The translations under genes were made by a program, and so were the position numbers. Shown one piece after another: positions 1-11,821 of a stretch of DNA of 64,000 bases (its first letter is position 1; each line of letters starts with the position of its first letter). The DNA is from an uncultured Pelagibacteraceae bacterium. GTDB taxonomy: Bacteria; Pseudomonadota; Alphaproteobacteria; Pelagibacterales; Pelagibacteraceae. The stretch spans positions 1 through 64,000 of the forward strand of contig CACBGZ010000002.1 in assembly GCA_902538915.1 (NCBI GenBank), read 5' to 3'. The notes under the pieces are model-generated. The model did not search any database. It saw only the letters and a program-made list of their open reading frames with translations, and was not told where the DNA came from.

Positions 1-5
1 TCATT

Positions 6-416
6 TTAAACAAACCTTTTTATTGTTTTTGTTTTAATAGGTAATTTTGCTGAAGCTTTATATAAAGCTTCTTTTGCTATTTGTTCGGAAACGCCGTCAA
101 CTTCAAATAAGATTCTTCCAGGCTTTACTCTGCAAGCATAAAACTCTGGACTTCCTTTGCCTTTACCCATCCTAACCTCAATAGGTTTTTTTGATACTGG
201 AATATTTGGAAATATTCTTGTCCATACTCTTCCTTGTCTTTTCATATGTCTTGTTAATGCAACTCTTGCTGCCTCTATTTGTTTGCCTGTAACTCTCTCT
301 GGAGTTAGAGCTTTTAACGCATACGCTCCATAATTTATAAAATTTGCTCTAGATGCATTACCATGTATCCTACCTTTGTGGGCTTTTCTCCATTTAGTTC
401 TTACTGGTTGCAACAT
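6..416 (-). CDS. rplP: 50S ribosomal protein L16
   Basis: L16 sits in the large subunit near the peptidyl-transferase centre and helps position A-site tRNA. The 136-residue product equals the E. coli length and has the family core ([16 protein letters not shown], then [11 protein letters not shown]). Its start overlaps the rpsC stop by one base (ATG within TAATG-type coupling), so the two are translationally coupled. Two bases past its stop, at positions 4-2, an ATG on the minus strand is the expected start of rpmC (L29), cut off by the window edge. This is the last complete gene of the S10-type ribosomal block here. Confidence 0.97.
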   Translation of the reverse strand: MLQPVRTKWRKAHKGRIHGNASRANFINYGAYALKALTPERVTGKQIEAARVALTRHMKRQGRVWTRIFPNIPVSKKPIEVRMGKGKGSPEFYACRVKPGRILFEVDGVSEQIAKEALYKASAKLPIKTKTIKRFV

Positions 417-1096
417 TATATTTTTACCTCTTTAGGAGTGTTTTTGTTTGTCTCCTGACTAAATTCTTTCGCAAAAACCTCACCTTTATATATCCAAACT
501 TTGATACCTATAATTCCATATGTTGTTAATGCCTCTGCTTCAGCATAATCAATATCAGCTCTTAACGTATGTGATGGTATGCTCCCATCTCTTAACCATT
601 CTGTTCTTGCGATTTCATTTCCACCCAATCTTCCACTAATTGATACTTTAATTCCCTTAGCACCTAATCTTAAGCAAGATTGCATTGATCTTTTCATAGC
701 TCTTCTATATGAAATTCTTTTGACTAATTGTTGAGCAATATTTTCTGCAACTAAATATGCATTAGTCTCCGGTTTTTTAACTTCTTTTATATTTAATGTG
801 ACCTCATTACTTGTAAATTTTGATAAGTTATTTTTTATTTTGTCTATATCACTGCCCTTTTTACCAATTACAAATCCTGGCCGTGAAGTATAAATTGTAA
901 CATAACACTTGTTAGACGTTCTCTCTATCATAACTTTAGAAACTCCAGAATTAATAACGTTTTTTTTTATGTATTCTCTAATTTTAAAATCTTCTATTAG
1001 ATAATTACCAAAATCTTTTTTCTTTGCGTACCAAACAGAGTCCCAGCCTCTGTTTACTCCCAATCTAAAACCTACTGGATTAACTTTTTGACCCAT
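416..1096 (-). CDS. rpsC: 30S ribosomal protein S3
   Basis: S3 lines the mRNA entry channel of the small subunit. The 226-residue protein opens with the family signature [13 protein letters not shown]. It has a KH domain with the GxxG loop IGKKG at residues 77-81, followed by the C-terminal S3 domain ([12 protein letters not shown]). Length is normal for the family. The start lies inside the 3' end of rplV (17-base overlap) and the stop overlaps rplP by one base, so translation is tightly coupled. Confidence 0.97.
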   Translation of the reverse strand: MGQKVNPVGFRLGVNRGWDSVWYAKKKDFGNYLIEDFKIREYIKKNVINSGVSKVMIERTSNKCYVTIYTSRPGFVIGKKGSDIDKIKNNLSKFTSNEVTLNIKEVKKPETNAYLVAENIAQQLVKRISYRRAMKRSMQSCLRLGAKGIKVSISGRLGGNEIARTEWLRDGSIPSHTLRADIDYAEAEALTTYGIIGIKVWIYKGEVFAKEFSQETNKNTPKEVKI

Positions 1097-1478
1097 GACT
1101 CTCCATTTTTTTTGCCTCTGATAAAATTATTGTAACACTTGAATAAGGTTTTAATATTGGTGCAGCTCTACCTTTTGCTCTGGGTCGAAATCTTTTCATT
1201 GTAATCTTTTTTCCACAATATGCTTCTTTTATTATCAATTTATCAATGTCATATTGAAAATTATTTTCTGCATTGGCAACTGCAGAGTCGATAGTTTTTT
1301 TAATATCTTTTGTTATCCTTTTCTCAGAAAATTCCAAACTTCTTCTTGCAATTTCAACTTTTTTTCCAACAATTTCTTTTAGAATTGGATTTAGTTTTCT
1401 TACACTGGATCTAATATTATTGTTAATAGACCTCACAGTTTTCTCATTGTTCTTATTATTTTTTTTCTTTTTACTCAT
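1080..1478 (-). CDS. rplV: 50S ribosomal protein L22
   Basis: L22 lines the nascent-peptide exit tunnel. The 132-residue product carries the conserved C-terminal hairpin sequence ([27 protein letters not shown]). It is about 20 residues longer than typical bacterial L22 because of a very lysine/asparagine-rich N-terminus (KKKKNNKNN). An internal start is possible but no internal ATG fits well before the conserved IRSSVRKLN segment. It lies 2 bases after rpsS and overlaps rpsC by 17 bases. Confidence 0.95.
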   Translation of the reverse strand: MSKKKKNNKNNEKTVRSINNNIRSSVRKLNPILKEIVGKKVEIARRSLEFSEKRITKDIKKTIDSAVANAENNFQYDIDKLIIKEAYCGKKITMKRFRPRAKGRAAPILKPYSSVTIILSEAKKMESHGSKS

Positions 1479-1480
1479 AA

Positions 1481-1780
1481 TTATTTTTTATCACCTTCCT
1501 CTGCTGGTTTTGCTTTTTTATCAGCTGGTGTGTGACCAAAGAAACTTCTAGTAGGTGAAAACTCACCTAATTTGTGTCCAACCATATCCTCCGAGACAGT
1601 AATAGGAATGAACTTCTTACCATTATAAATTAGGAAACTCACGCCAACAAAGTCTGGTATAATTGTAGACTTTCTAGACCATGTTTTAATAGGAATTTTT
1701 TTTGGATCTGTTTTGTATTTATCCACTTTTTTCATTAAACTTTCTTCTACAAACGGACCTTTCCAAACTGCTCTTGCCAT
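1481..1780 (-). CDS. rpsS: 30S ribosomal protein S19
   Basis: S19 pairs with S13 in the head of the small subunit. The 99-residue protein has the canonical start [15 protein letters not shown] and the family block [18 protein letters not shown]. It has a short extra lysine/glutamate-rich tail compared with the usual 92 residues. The start overlaps the rplB stop by one base. Confidence 0.97.
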   Translation of the reverse strand: MARAVWKGPFVEESLMKKVDKYKTDPKKIPIKTWSRKSTIIPDFVGVSFLIYNGKKFIPITVSEDMVGHKLGEFSPTRSFFGHTPADKKAKPAEEGDKK

Positions 1781-2619
1781 TACTTGCTATCCTTCCTTTT
1801 ATTTCTTCTTTGTACAATAAATTTATCTGTTCTCTTATTATCTCGAGTTTTTAAACCTTTTGCGGATTGTCCAGTTGGTGAAACCGGATGTCTACCACCA
1901 GCAGACTTACCTTCACCACCACCATGTGGGTGATCAACTGGATTTTTTACAACTCCCCTGGTATGGGGTTTTCTTCCTAGCCATCTTGATCTCCCAGCTT
2001 TTCCAATTTTAATATTTTTTTGATCTGGATTACTTAAAACTCCAATCGTAGCAAGAGATCTGGAGTCAATTTTTCTGACCTCCCCAGAAGCTAATTTAAT
2101 CAAACTATAATTACCATCTAAACCACTTATTGTTACTGAAGTACCAGCTGACCTTGCAATTTTTCCACCTGCCCCTGGCTGAATTTCAACATTATGAATA
2201 TCAATACCCACTGGAATATCCTGTAACGGCATACAGTTACCTATTTTAATTTCTTTTTTTGTGCCATTTTCAATTTTGTCACCAACTTGAATTTTTTGAG
2301 GTGCTAAATAATATGCGTGAGAATTATCCTCAAATTTTACTAGCATTATGTAACATGATCTATTCGGATCATATTCTATTCGCTCAACCGAAGCAGGCAT
2401 ATCAAATTTCTTTCTGTAAAAATCCACATGTCTGTACATTTTTTTATGACCTCCAGACCTGTTTATTGAGGTAATATGACCATTATTATTTCTACCTTTC
2501 ATAGCATTTTTTTTAGATACTAAAGATTTAAACGGCTTACCTTTCCAAAGGTCTTTTCTATCAACTAAAATTGTACCTCTGGTAGATTTTGTATAAGGTT
2601 TGAAAGTCTTTAATGCCAT
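1780..2619 (-). CDS. rplB: 50S ribosomal protein L2
   Basis: L2 is a core large-subunit protein needed for subunit association and peptidyl transfer. The 279-residue product is normal length. It shows [16 protein letters not shown] at the N-terminus, the RNA-binding domain, and the highly conserved C-terminal [13 protein letters not shown] segment containing the functionally important histidine. The gene follows rplW with one base between the rplW stop and this start. Confidence 0.97.
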   Translation of the reverse strand: MALKTFKPYTKSTRGTILVDRKDLWKGKPFKSLVSKKNAMKGRNNNGHITSINRSGGHKKMYRHVDFYRKKFDMPASVERIEYDPNRSCYIMLVKFEDNSHAYYLAPQKIQVGDKIENGTKKEIKIGNCMPLQDIPVGIDIHNVEIQPGAGGKIARSAGTSVTISGLDGNYSLIKLASGEVRKIDSRSLATIGVLSNPDQKNIKIGKAGRSRWLGRKPHTRGVVKNPVDHPHGGGEGKSAGGRHPVSPTGQSAKGLKTRDNKRTDKFIVQRRNKRKDSK

Positions 2620-2620
2620 A

Positions 2621-2914
2621 TTATACTCCAGTCGTAAGATCTATACTTTGACCTTTTTTAAGTGTCACAATTGCCTTCTTAAATCCAGAAACTTTTACTT
2701 TTCTGCCCCTAGTTAATTTTATTCTGTTCTTTTTATTAATCATATTGATTTTTGTTACATTCACTTTGAATATTTTCTCTATATTAGTTTTTAAATTTTT
2801 TTTATTTGCATTAGTTGGTACTCTAAATACAATTTTATTTTGCTCTGAGAGGTTCGTAGATTTTTCAGTCACCAAAGGAGACAAAATTTTATCAAATAAA
2901 TGTAACTTATTCAT
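2621..2914 (-). CDS. rplW: 50S ribosomal protein L23
   Basis: L23 sits at the exit of the peptide tunnel and is the docking site for trigger factor and SRP. The preferred start is the ATG at 2914 (MNKLHLFDKILSPLVTEK), one base after the rplD stop, giving a 97-residue protein of normal length. An in-frame ATG at 2935 would add MKRGILK and overlap rplD by 20 bases; the shorter form matches the family N-terminus better. The conserved ILSPLVTEKS and KKAIVTLKKGQSIDL segments are present. Confidence 0.94.
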   Translation of the reverse strand: MNKLHLFDKILSPLVTEKSTNLSEQNKIVFRVPTNANKKNLKTNIEKIFKVNVTKINMINKKNRIKLTRGRKVKVSGFKKAIVTLKKGQSIDLTTGV

Positions 2915-2915
2915 T

Positions 2916-3539
2916 TTAAGAATACCTCTTTTCAAGTTCTTTTACTGAACTTTCTGTAAAAATAACTTTTTTAAATTTAACCAAATCGTATGCACTAAAA
3001 TGATTGATGTCCGTAACTTTAATATTTGGAATATTTCTAATTGATTTTTCAATTTTTTCTTTAGAATTTTTGTCTAATATTATTAAAGAATGCTTCATCT
3101 CAAATTTTTTAAAAATTAGAAACATTTCTTTAGTTTTTTTTATTTCAGAATTAAAATCGCTAAATATTAATAAATTTTTGTTCTTAACTTTTTCACTAAT
3201 TAAAGAAGTAATGCTTTGTTTTTTTTCACTTTTATTAAGTTTTCTTTTTTTATAAGCTAATTCTCCTTTTGGTCCGTGTGCTACTCCACCACCAACGAAA
3301 ATTGGGGCTTTTTTACTTGCATGTCGAGCATTACCTGTACCTTTTTGAGCATAGATTTTTGAAGTAGGCCCTGAAACCTCATTTTGTTGCTTAGTTTTTG
3401 CATGACGTTTTTTATAATTAGCATTAGTTTTGTATAAAACAGTACTAACTAATTTTTTATTTATCTTAGCAGAAAATACCTTATCTGTAACTTCAATAGA
3501 TCCCTTTTTTCCATCTAATTTTATTGTTTCAACTTTCAT
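2916..3539 (-). CDS. rplD: 50S ribosomal protein L4
   Basis: L4 reaches into the exit tunnel and in enterobacteria also represses its own operon. The 207-residue product has the expected extended loop (QKGTGNARHASKKAPIFVGGG) that enters the tunnel, flanked by the globular domain. Its start overlaps the rplC stop by one base. No leader resembling the enterobacterial L4-regulated S10 leader is visible, because rpsJ follows fusA directly. Confidence 0.96.
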   Translation of the reverse strand: MKVETIKLDGKKGSIEVTDKVFSAKINKKLVSTVLYKTNANYKKRHAKTKQQNEVSGPTSKIYAQKGTGNARHASKKAPIFVGGGVAHGPKGELAYKKRKLNKSEKKQSITSLISEKVKNKNLLIFSDFNSEIKKTKEMFLIFKKFEMKHSLIILDKNSKEKIEKSIRNIPNIKVTDINHFSAYDLVKFKKVIFTESSVKELEKRYS

Positions 3540-4249
3540 TATTTTTTCTTTTTATCAGGGGTTTTTTTTGCTTTTTCAGTTAATTCTATTTTTTCTAAAA
3601 TTGTTAATTTGTTAATATTTTTTACAGATTTTTTAACAAAAACTTCAGAATTTTTAGAGCCTGGTATCGAACCTTTCAAATACAAAAGAGCGTTGTCTAA
3701 ATCTGTTTTGATAATTTCAATGTTTTGCATTGTTCGAATTTTATCACCCATATGACCAGCCATTTTTTTTCCTTTAAAGACTTTACCGGGGTCTTGTCTT
3801 TGACCAGTTGAGCCGTGAGATCTATGAGAAATTGATACACCATGAGATGCTCTCAAACCACCAAAATTATGTCTTTTCATTGCTCCAGCAAAACCCTTTC
3901 CTATAGTTCTTGATCTAGTATCAACAAATTTAACATCCTTAAAGATCTCAAGTCCAAATTCGTTTCCTTCCTTATAATTTTCAATATTTGAGACCCTAAA
4001 TTCCTTTAACTTCTTTTTTGCCTCAGTATTTTTTTTTGCAAAATAACCTTTCATAGACTTTGTAATTTTTGAATTTTTTATTTTTCCGTATCCAAGTTGA
4101 ACAGCTCTGTAGCCTCTTTTTTCAACATCAATAATTTGTATAACTCTTGCCTTTTCCATTTTAAGTACTGTTACAGGCACCAACTGACCAGTTTTGTAAA
4201 ATTCTCTGGTCATGCCAACTTTTTTTCCTATTAACGCAATTTCACTCAT
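3539..4249 (-). CDS. rplC: 50S ribosomal protein L3
   Basis: L3 is an early assembly protein contacting the peptidyl-transferase centre. The 236-residue product has the family core with STGQRQDPGKVFKGKKM, which includes the glutamine methylated by PrmB in E. coli. It carries a lysine-rich C-terminal extension of about 25 residues beyond the usual end. The gene starts 2 bases after the rpsJ stop. Confidence 0.96.
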   Translation of the reverse strand: MSEIALIGKKVGMTREFYKTGQLVPVTVLKMEKARVIQIIDVEKRGYRAVQLGYGKIKNSKITKSMKGYFAKKNTEAKKKLKEFRVSNIENYKEGNEFGLEIFKDVKFVDTRSRTIGKGFAGAMKRHNFGGLRASHGVSISHRSHGSTGQRQDPGKVFKGKKMAGHMGDKIRTMQNIEIIKTDLDNALLYLKGSIPGSKNSEVFVKKSVKNINKLTILEKIELTEKAKKTPDKKKK

Positions 4250-4251
4250 AT

Positions 4252-4560
4252 CTAAATTTTTATCTCCACATCTACACCTGATGCTAGATCTAATTTCATC
4301 AAAGCTTCTACTGTTTGAGGGGTTGGCTCAATAATATCTATTAACCTTTTATGTGTTCTCGATTCAAATTGTTCTCTGCTTTTTTTGTCTATATGAGGTG
4401 ACCTTAATACCGTGTACCTTTCGATCCTTGTAGGAAGAGGTATTGGCCCTTTAATTGTAGCCCCTGTTCTTTTTACAGTGTTTACAATTTCTTCTGTAGA
4501 TGCATCCAATATTTTATTATCGTAAGCTCTAAGTTTGATTCTAATATTTTGTTTTTCCAT
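4252..4560 (-). CDS. rpsJ: 30S ribosomal protein S10
   Basis: S10 is a small-subunit head protein and the NusE partner of NusB in antitermination. The start is placed at the ATG at 4560 ([15 protein letters not shown]), giving 102 residues, the normal length, and leaving one base after the fusA stop. The upstream in-frame ATG at 4572 would add four residues inside fusA. The conserved [19 protein letters not shown] segment is present. Direct fusion of the str and S10 operons, with no promoter-sized gap, is seen here. Confidence 0.96.
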   Translation of the reverse strand: MEKQNIRIKLRAYDNKILDASTEEIVNTVKRTGATIKGPIPLPTRIERYTVLRSPHIDKKSREQFESRTHKRLIDIIEPTPQTVEALMKLDLASGVDVEIKI

Positions 4561-4561
4561 T

Positions 4562-6640
4562 TTATCCTGCAATTTTTTTTGTTACTTCGTCCTGTACATT
4601 CTGAGGTACTTTTGAATAATGATCAAAGAACATTGAATACTGAGCTCTTCCTTGAGACATTGATCTCAAATTGTTAATATATCCAAACATATTTGCTAAA
4701 GGAACCATCGCTGTGATTACAGTGGCATTACCCCTTTGCTCTTGTGTATTGATTTGACCCCTTCTACTATTTAAATCTCCAATTACATCACCCATATAAT
4801 CCTCCGGTGTTACAACTTCAACTCTCATAACAGGCTCTAATAATTTTAGATTACCTTTTGTACATGCTTCTTTAAAACAAGCTCTGCTTGCTAATTCAAA
4901 AGCCAAAACACTAGAATCAACATCGTGATGAAGTCCATCTAATATTGTAACTTTATAATCAATCATTGGAAATCCTGCTAAGATCCCTCCATCAGAAACA
5001 GTTTCGATTCCTTTTTCGACACCAGGAATAAATTCTTTTGGTATTGCGCCACCTTTAATCTTGCTTTCAACTAATCTGCCTGAGCCAGGCTCCTGAGGCT
5101 CAACTAGAAGCTTAACTTTAGCAAATTGTCCAGCGCCTCCACTTTGTTTTTTATGCGTATATTCTACCTCCGAAGTATTTTCTAGTGTTTCTCTATAAGC
5201 TACTTGTGGCGCTCCTACATTTGCCTCTACTTTGAACTCTCTTTTCATTCTATCAACAATAATATCTAAGTGAAGTTCTCCCATGCCCTTGATAATTGTT
5301 TGTCCAGACTCTTCATCAGATGTTACTCTAAATGATGGATCCTCTTTAGCTAATCTACCTAATGCTTCTCCCATTTTTTCTTGGTCAGCTTTTGTCTTTG
5401 GTTCTACTGCTATTTCTATTACAGGATCTGGAAATTCCATAGGTTCAAGTAAAACAGCCTTATCTTTCTCACATAATGTATGCCCTGTAATTGTATTTTT
5501 TAGACCTGCTAATGCTACAATATCACCTGAATTTGCTTCTTTAATATCCTCTCTTGAATTTGCATGCATTAATAGCATTCTTCCAACTCTTTCCTCTTTT
5601 TCTTTAGATGAATTGTAAACAGCAGTTCCTGTCTTAATTGTACCAGAATATATTCTAATAAATGTTAAAGAACCTACAAAAGGATCATTTGCTACTTTAA
5701 AAGCTAAAGCAGAAAACGGCGCATTATCATCAAACTTCATTTCTAATTCTTCCTCGCCGCCTATCTTTGTTCCTTTAATTGAGCCAATATCTACTGGACT
5801 TGGTAGATAGTTTACAACAGCATCTAATAATGGCTGAACTCCCTTATTTTTAAATGCTGAACCAGTCAAAACTGGAACAAAACTAAATTCTAAAGTCCCT
5901 TTCCTAATACACTTAATTAAATCTTCCTCTATTATTTCATCACCATTTAAATAAGCTTCCATTAATTTTTCGTCTTGTTCGACTGCTAATTCAACTAATT
6001 CTGTCCTATATTTTTGAGAAATTTCTTTTAGATCCTCTGGAATATCTTTATATTCCCACTCTGCTCCTAAAGCCTCATTTTTCCAAACTTGTGCTTTCAT
6101 TTTTACTAGGTCTACAACACCAGTTAGTGAAGCTTCTATTCCAATTGGAACTTGTAAAACTAAAGGTTTGGCACCCAACCTATCTTTAATCATATCAACA
6201 CATCTAAAAAAGTCTGCACCAGTTCTGTCAAGTTTGTTAACAAAACAAATTCTAGGCACTTTATATTTGTCTGCTTGTCTCCATACAGTTTCTGATTGGG
6301 GTTCTACACCGGCTACACCATCAAATACAGCCACTGCTCCATCTAAAACCTTAAGTGATCTTTCAACTTCAATGGTAAAATCTACATGACCTGGTGTATC
6401 TATTATGTTTATTCTATGATCTTGCCAAAAACATGTAGTTGCAGCTGAGGTGATTGTAATACCTCTTTCCTGCTCTTGCTCCATCCAATCCATTGTTGCA
6501 GCTCCATCATGAACTTCTCCAATTTTATGACTCTTGCCAGTATAATATAAAACTCTTTCAGTAGTTGTTGTTTTACCTGCATCTATGTGTGCCATAATTC
6601 CAATGTTTCTGTACTTATCTAAAGAATGTGACCTAGCCAT
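4562..6640 (-). CDS. fusA: translation elongation factor G
   Basis: EF-G is the GTPase that drives ribosomal translocation. With the start at 6640 ([20 protein letters not shown]) the protein has 692 residues, the standard length; an in-frame ATG at 6652 would add MVKN inside rpsG. The G motifs are intact: AHIDAGKTT (residues 17-25), DTPGHVDF, and NKLDR. Domain IV/V sequences such as [15 protein letters not shown] are present. It lies between rpsG and rpsJ as in the classical str operon, but tuf is not here: it lies upstream of secE. Confidence 0.97.
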   Translation of the reverse strand: MARSHSLDKYRNIGIMAHIDAGKTTTTERVLYYTGKSHKIGEVHDGAATMDWMEQEQERGITITSAATTCFWQDHRINIIDTPGHVDFTIEVERSLKVLDGAVAVFDGVAGVEPQSETVWRQADKYKVPRICFVNKLDRTGADFFRCVDMIKDRLGAKPLVLQVPIGIEASLTGVVDLVKMKAQVWKNEALGAEWEYKDIPEDLKEISQKYRTELVELAVEQDEKLMEAYLNGDEIIEEDLIKCIRKGTLEFSFVPVLTGSAFKNKGVQPLLDAVVNYLPSPVDIGSIKGTKIGGEEELEMKFDDNAPFSALAFKVANDPFVGSLTFIRIYSGTIKTGTAVYNSSKEKEERVGRMLLMHANSREDIKEANSGDIVALAGLKNTITGHTLCEKDKAVLLEPMEFPDPVIEIAVEPKTKADQEKMGEALGRLAKEDPSFRVTSDEESGQTIIKGMGELHLDIIVDRMKREFKVEANVGAPQVAYRETLENTSEVEYTHKKQSGGAGQFAKVKLLVEPQEPGSGRLVESKIKGGAIPKEFIPGVEKGIETVSDGGILAGFPMIDYKVTILDGLHHDVDSSVLAFELASRACFKEACTKGNLKLLEPVMRVEVVTPEDYMGDVIGDLNSRRGQINTQEQRGNATVITAMVPLANMFGYINNLRSMSQGRAQYSMFFDHYSKVPQNVQDEVTKKIAG

Positions 6641-6645
6641 ATTTT

Positions 6646-7116
6646 TTACCATCTAAAATGTGCAAAAGCTTTATTAGACTCTGCCATTTTATGAACATCC
6701 TCTCTTTTTTTTACTGCAGATCCTTTTTTTTCAAATGCATCGTACAGCTCATTAAAAATTTTATCAGACATGTGTTTGTCTTTTCTTTTTCTTGCTGATT
6801 CCACTAGCCACCGAATAGCTAACGCCTGAGCTCTTTTACTCTTAACTTCTACTGGAACCTGATAGGTTGCACCACCAACTCTCCTAGATCTTACTTCAAC
6901 AGTAGGTTTAATGTTATTGATCGCCTCGTTAAAAATATTAATAGGTTCTTCTTTTGTCTTTGTCTTGATTTTTTCTATAGCATCATAAACAATTTTTTCT
7001 GCTACGCCTCTTTTACCATCATACATAATATTGTTTATTAACTTTGGAATAATTACAGAATTAAATTTAGGATCAGGAGTAATTTTTTTTTTTGGTTGAG
7101 TTTTTTTTCTAGACAT
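6646..7116 (-). CDS. rpsG: 30S ribosomal protein S7
   Basis: S7 nucleates the small-subunit head and contacts E-site tRNA. The 156-residue product is normal length, with [19 protein letters not shown] and [10 protein letters not shown] as family blocks and AFAHFRW at the C-terminus. The gene starts 2 bases after rpsL. The N-terminal [11 protein letters not shown] is longer and more lysine-rich than usual, typical of this AT-rich genome. Confidence 0.97.
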   Translation of the reverse strand: MSRKKTQPKKKITPDPKFNSVIIPKLINNIMYDGKRGVAEKIVYDAIEKIKTKTKEEPINIFNEAINNIKPTVEVRSRRVGGATYQVPVEVKSKRAQALAIRWLVESARKRKDKHMSDKIFNELYDAFEKKGSAVKKREDVHKMAESNKAFAHFRW

Positions 7117-7118
7117 CT

Positions 7119-7490
7119 TTATTTACCCTTTTTTGTACCGTAAAGAGATCTTCTTTTTTTTCTGTTTGCAACACCTTGTGTATCTAGATTACCCCTTAAA
7201 ATATGATATCTGACTCCAGGTAAATCTTTTACACGACCGCCTCTTATTAAAACAACAGAGTGTTCCTGTAAGTTATGACCCTCACCAGGAATATAGGCAG
7301 TAACCTCAAAACCATTAGACAGCCTAACCCTTGCAACTTTTCTAAGAGCTGAATTAGGTTTTTTTGGTGTAGTTGTATAAACTTTAACACAAACACCTCT
7401 TTTAAGAGGTTGTTTTTGAAGCGCAGGAACTTTGTTCCTATTTATTTGTTTAACTCTTTTTTTTCTTAACAACTGGTTAATCGTTGGCAT
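7119..7490 (-). CDS. rpsL: 30S ribosomal protein S12
   Basis: S12 controls decoding accuracy at the A site. The 123-residue product has the two loops tied to streptomycin response, [12 protein letters not shown] and [10 protein letters not shown], both with the wild-type lysines. It is the first gene of the str block and is separated from rpoC by 161 bases, the longest spacer in the ribosomal supercluster, so a promoter probably lies there. Confidence 0.97.
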   Translation of the reverse strand: MPTINQLLRKKRVKQINRNKVPALQKQPLKRGVCVKVYTTTPKKPNSALRKVARVRLSNGFEVTAYIPGEGHNLQEHSVVLIRGGRVKDLPGVRYHILRGNLDTQGVANRKKRRSLYGTKKGK

Positions 7491-7553
7491 AATTTTTATC
7501 TAAATTTAATAATATTTTTGAGTGAAATAACTGACAGGTTATTTGTGGCAGCG

Positions 7554-7612
7554 TTTAGTACATAAAGTACTACATTCCAACCAAAAACATCGCCAAATTA
7601 CTTATTAATTGG
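7554..7612 (-). promoter_or_regulatory. rpoC-rpsL spacer with two small inverted repeats
   Basis: The 161-base spacer 7491-7651 holds two inverted repeats. One is TAGTAC/GTACTA at 7556-7572 with a 5-base loop. The other is an imperfect CCAAATTA/TAATTGG pair at 7593-7612. They lie downstream of rpoC and upstream of rpsL on the minus strand. They could be a weak terminator or processing site plus the str promoter region. No clear T-tract directly follows either stem, so the role is unproven. Confidence 0.3.
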
Positions 7613-7651
7613 TTTTTGTCAAACTAAAACTGTTGATTTTAATGGTTTTTT

Positions 7652-10600
7652 TTATTGATTTGCTTGAGAATCTGAAGGTTCAATTTTTTCTTGCTCAGAA
7701 AGGAATTTATTATCATCATCTATAGCTTTTTTATTCCAATTATTCTTGATATTTCCTGTGCCTGCTGGAACCAGTCTACCAACAATAACATTTTCTTTTA
7801 AGCCATTCAAAGGATCAATTTTTCCTTTAATTGCTGCATCCGTTAAAACTCTAGTGGTTTCTTGGAAAGAAGCTGCGGAAATAAATGACTCCGTTTGCAA
7901 GGAGGCTTTAGTGATACCCATTAATACTCTTTCTGCTGTTGCTGGAGTTTTGCCCTCAGACTTTAATTTTTCATTATTGGTATCAAATTTTATTCTATCT
8001 ACTATTTCACCAGGTAAGTAACTTGAGTCTCCTGTTGTTTTCACCTCTACTTTCTTTAACATCTGTCTTAAAATTGTCTCAATATGTTTATCATTAATTA
8101 TGACCCCTTGTAATCTGTAAACTTCTTGAACCTGATTAACAAAATATTCGGTCAAATCTTTAATACCCATAATACGCAAAATATCATGCGGTAGTGGTTG
8201 TCCATCTAGAAGATATTCGCCTTTTTTTATTGTTTCTCCCTGATTAAAATTTATGTGTTTTCCTTTTGGAATTAAGTAGTTTGATGGTTCGGACCCATCC
8301 GTTGGAACAATAGAAATTTTCTGTTTCCCTCTTACCTCTTTTCCAAAGACTACTTGACCATCATTTTCTGCAATTATTGCACTATCTTTAGCTTTTCTAG
8401 CTTCAAATAGTTCTGCAACTCTTGGTAATCCACCTGTAATATCTTTTGTTTTGGTTGTTTCCTTAGGTAATCTTGCAATTACATCACCTGCTGAAACTTT
8501 TTGTCCATCCTTCACGGATAAGATAGAGTCTGGAACTAAATAATATCTTGCCTCGTTATCATCAGCTTTTTTAATTACATTTCCTTTTTCATCTCTTAGA
8601 GTTATCCTAGGTTTTAAGTCAGAACTTTTTGACTGTGATCTCCAATCAAGGACTGACTTGGATGATATACCTGTTGCATCATCGGTTGTTTCTTGAATTG
8701 AAACTCCATCAATTAAATCAACAAAAGTCGCTATACCACTTTTTTCTGCAATCACCGGTGTAGTGTAAGGATCCCATTCACAAATTTTTGTATTTGCTTT
8801 TATCTTATCACCATTATTAAAAAATAATCTTGAACCATAAGCCACTTTATAAACTGCAATTTGAACTCCATTATCATCTTCAATAGAAAGCTGTGTATTT
8901 CTTCCCATTACAATTAAATTTTTTTTTGAATCTTCGAGAATATTAGAATTAATAATTTTAAGAGTACCCTCGTTTTTACAAATAATTTGAGAATCTTGTT
9001 TTACCGAAGCCGTTCCACCTACGTGGAAAGTTCTCATTGTTAGCTGAGTTCCGGGTTCTCCAATAGATTGTGCAGAGATCATTCCTATTGCCTCACCCAC
9101 ATGAACCATTTGTCCCCTAGACAAATCTCTTCCATATGAGGTGGCACAAACACCCTCTTTAGATCCACACGTCATCACGGAATAAACTTTAACTGATTTT
9201 ATTCCAGCAGCATCAATCTTATCACATCCAGCTTCATCAATCATTGTAGATTTTTTAATTATAACTTCGCCAGTTATAGGATGTTTCACTTCATTAAAAG
9301 TAACTCTTCCTAAAGCTCTTTCTGATAGACTTACTACAACGTTACCACCCTCTAAAATTTCTGAAAGTTCAATAAACCCAGGATTTTTACAATCACATTC
9401 TTTTTTAGTAACAGTTAAATCTTGAGCGACATCACAAAGTCTTCTTGTTAAATAACCTGAACTAGCCGTTTTTAATGCTGTATCTGCTAACCCTTTTCTG
9501 GCTCCATGTGTTGAATTAAAATATTCTAGAGCTGTTAATCCCTCTTTAAAATTTGAGGTAATTGGACTTTCAATAATCTCTCCTGATGGTTTAGCAATCA
9601 AACCTCTCATTCCAGCTAATTGTTTCATCTGTGCCGCAGAGCCTCTGGCTCCACTATCAGCCATCATAAATACTGAGTTTATCTTAAGTCCTTCGGATGT
9701 CCTCTCTGTTGCTGAAATACCTTTCATCATTTCTGAAGCTACTTGATCAGTACATTTTGACCATGCATCTACAACTTTATTATATTTTTCTCCTCTAGTA
9801 ATAAGTCCCTCAGAATATTGAGTTTCATAGTCAGCTATGAGTTTTTTTGTATCATCGATAAGTTTATTTTTACTCTCTGGAATAACCAAATCATCTTTTC
9901 CAAAAGAAATTCCTGCTTTAAAAGCATGTTTAAAGCCTAAATCTTTAAGTTTATCACAAAATATTACTGTTGTTTTTTGACCACAAAATCTAAAAACGAT
10001 ATCTATAATTTCTGAAACAGTTTTCTTGGGAAGTAATCTATCTATTAAAGAAAATTTAATATTAAAATTTTTAGGTAGTAAATTAGCTAATAAAAATCTT
10101 CCTGCAGTTGAAGTGTATTTTTCAAATTTCTTCTTTCCTTCCGCATCGATTGTTTCAAATCTAGATATAATTGTACTATGAACTTTGATTTGATCTGAAG
10201 ATAAAGCAAACTCTATTTGATCTGCATCAACAAAATATCCAGCTGGTTTGTCTGTAAGTGGCTCTTGAGATAAATAGTAAATTCCTAAGATCATATCCTG
10301 ACTTGGTACTATAATAGGCTTACCATTAGACGGAGATAAGATATTATTTGTTGATAACATCAAAATTCTTGCTTCTAACTGTGCTTCAAGGCTTAAAGGA
10401 ACGTGGACTGCCATCTGATCTCCATCAAAGTCGGCGTTAAATGCTGCACAAGTAAGAGGGTGTAATTCAATAGCATCACCCTCAATTAATTTAGGCTCAA
10501 AAGCTTGAACTCCGAGTCTATGGAGTGTGGGAGCTCTATTTAATAATACAGGGTGTTCCCTTACGATTAATTCTAAAGCATCCCAAACTGCATTAGTTTC

Positions 10601-11821
10601 TTTATCCACAAGTTTTTTAGCTTGTTTAATAGTTGAGGCTAGTCCTAATTTATTAAGTCTAGCATATAAAAAAGGTTTAAATAATTCTAACGCCATTTTT
10701 TTTGGTAAACCACACTCATGTAATTTTAGATCAGGACCAACAACAATTACAGATCGACCAGAATAGTCGACTCTTTTTCCTAACAAATTTTGTCTAAATC
10801 TTCCTTGTTTTCCTTTTAACATTTCGGCTAACGATTTGAGTGGTCTTTTTCCAGTTCCAGTAATAACTCTTCCACGTCTTCCATTATCAAACAAAGCATC
10901 AACCGACTCTTGAAGCATACGCTTTTCGTTTCGCACAATTATATCTGGAGCCTTAAGATCCATTAATCTTTTTAAACGATTATTTCTGTTAATTACTCTT
11001 CTATACAAATCGTTAAGATCTGAAGTAGCAAATCTACCTCCATCTAGTGGGACCAAAGGTCGTAACTCAGGTGGAATTACTGGAACAACAGTCATAATCA
11101 TCCATTCTGGTTTTTGACCTGTTTCAATAAAAGATTCTATTAGTTTCAATCTTTTAATTGCTCTTTCCTCGTTAACTTTAGATTTTGTTTCTTTAATATA
11201 ATTTACTAAATTTTTTCTTTCTAATTCTAAGTCTAAAGATTTTAACATTTCTAATACTGCCTCAGCACCTATACCAGCTGAAAATGCTTCATCACCAAAC
11301 TCATCCTGATATTTAGCAAGTTCCTCTTCATTTAGAAGTTGATTTTTCTTTAAACCAGTTAATCCTGGCTCAATAACAATAAAGTTTTCAAAATACAAAA
11401 CTCTTTCAACTTCCTTGAGTTTCATATCTACAGCTAAAGCTATCCTGCTAGGAAGAGATTTTAAAAACCAAATATGTGCCACTGGTGTTGCTAAATTAAT
11501 GTGACCCATTCTTTCTCTTCTTACATTCGACTTGGTGACTTCGACACCACATTTTTCACATATAATTCCTCTAAACTTCATCCTTTTATATTTACCACAC
11601 AGACACTCATAATCTTTGATTGGGCCAAATATTCTTGAACAAAATAGCCCATCCTTTTCTGGTCTAAAGGTTCTATAATTAATTGTTTCAGGCTTTTTAA
11701 TTTCACCATATGTCCAAGATTTTATCTTTTCAGGACTTGCTAAAGATATTTTAATACTATTAAAATTTTGGGCCTCTGAAATTTCCGAATTCTTAAATAA
11801 ATCTGTTAATTCTTTTTTCAT
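7652..11821 (-). CDS. rpoC: RNA polymerase subunit beta-prime
   Basis: The largest RNA polymerase subunit, 1389 residues, normal for alphaproteobacteria. It has the N-terminal zinc-ribbon cysteines ([20 protein letters not shown]), the catalytic magnesium-binding loop [12 protein letters not shown] in the middle of the N-terminal half, the trigger-loop region, and the second zinc-site cysteines including ECDCKNPG. The start ATG overlaps the rpoB stop by one base. Confidence 0.98.
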   Translation of the reverse strand: MKKELTDLFKNSEISEAQNFNSIKISLASPEKIKSWTYGEIKKPETINYRTFRPEKDGLFCSRIFGPIKDYECLCGKYKRMKFRGIICEKCGVEVTKSNVRRERMGHINLATPVAHIWFLKSLPSRIALAVDMKLKEVERVLYFENFIVIEPGLTGLKKNQLLNEEELAKYQDEFGDEAFSAGIGAEAVLEMLKSLDLELERKNLVNYIKETKSKVNEERAIKRLKLIESFIETGQKPEWMIMTVVPVIPPELRPLVPLDGGRFATSDLNDLYRRVINRNNRLKRLMDLKAPDIIVRNEKRMLQESVDALFDNGRRGRVITGTGKRPLKSLAEMLKGKQGRFRQNLLGKRVDYSGRSVIVVGPDLKLHECGLPKKMALELFKPFLYARLNKLGLASTIKQAKKLVDKETNAVWDALELIVREHPVLLNRAPTLHRLGVQAFEPKLIEGDAIELHPLTCAAFNADFDGDQMAVHVPLSLEAQLEARILMLSTNNILSPSNGKPIIVPSQDMILGIYYLSQEPLTDKPAGYFVDADQIEFALSSDQIKVHSTIISRFETIDAEGKKKFEKYTSTAGRFLLANLLPKNFNIKFSLIDRLLPKKTVSEIIDIVFRFCGQKTTVIFCDKLKDLGFKHAFKAGISFGKDDLVIPESKNKLIDDTKKLIADYETQYSEGLITRGEKYNKVVDAWSKCTDQVASEMMKGISATERTSEGLKINSVFMMADSGARGSAAQMKQLAGMRGLIAKPSGEIIESPITSNFKEGLTALEYFNSTHGARKGLADTALKTASSGYLTRRLCDVAQDLTVTKKECDCKNPGFIELSEILEGGNVVVSLSERALGRVTFNEVKHPITGEVIIKKSTMIDEAGCDKIDAAGIKSVKVYSVMTCGSKEGVCATSYGRDLSRGQMVHVGEAIGMISAQSIGEPGTQLTMRTFHVGGTASVKQDSQIICKNEGTLKIINSNILEDSKKNLIVMGRNTQLSIEDDNGVQIAVYKVAYGSRLFFNNGDKIKANTKICEWDPYTTPVIAEKSGIATFVDLIDGVSIQETTDDATGISSKSVLDWRSQSKSSDLKPRITLRDEKGNVIKKADDNEARYYLVPDSILSVKDGQKVSAGDVIARLPKETTKTKDITGGLPRVAELFEARKAKDSAIIAENDGQVVFGKEVRGKQKISIVPTDGSEPSNYLIPKGKHINFNQGETIKKGEYLLDGQPLPHDILRIMGIKDLTEYFVNQVQEVYRLQGVIINDKHIETILRQMLKKVEVKTTGDSSYLPGEIVDRIKFDTNNEKLKSEGKTPATAERVLMGITKASLQTESFISAASFQETTRVLTDAAIKGKIDPLNGLKENVIVGRLVPAGTGNIKNNWNKKAIDDDNKFLSEQEKIEPSDSQANQ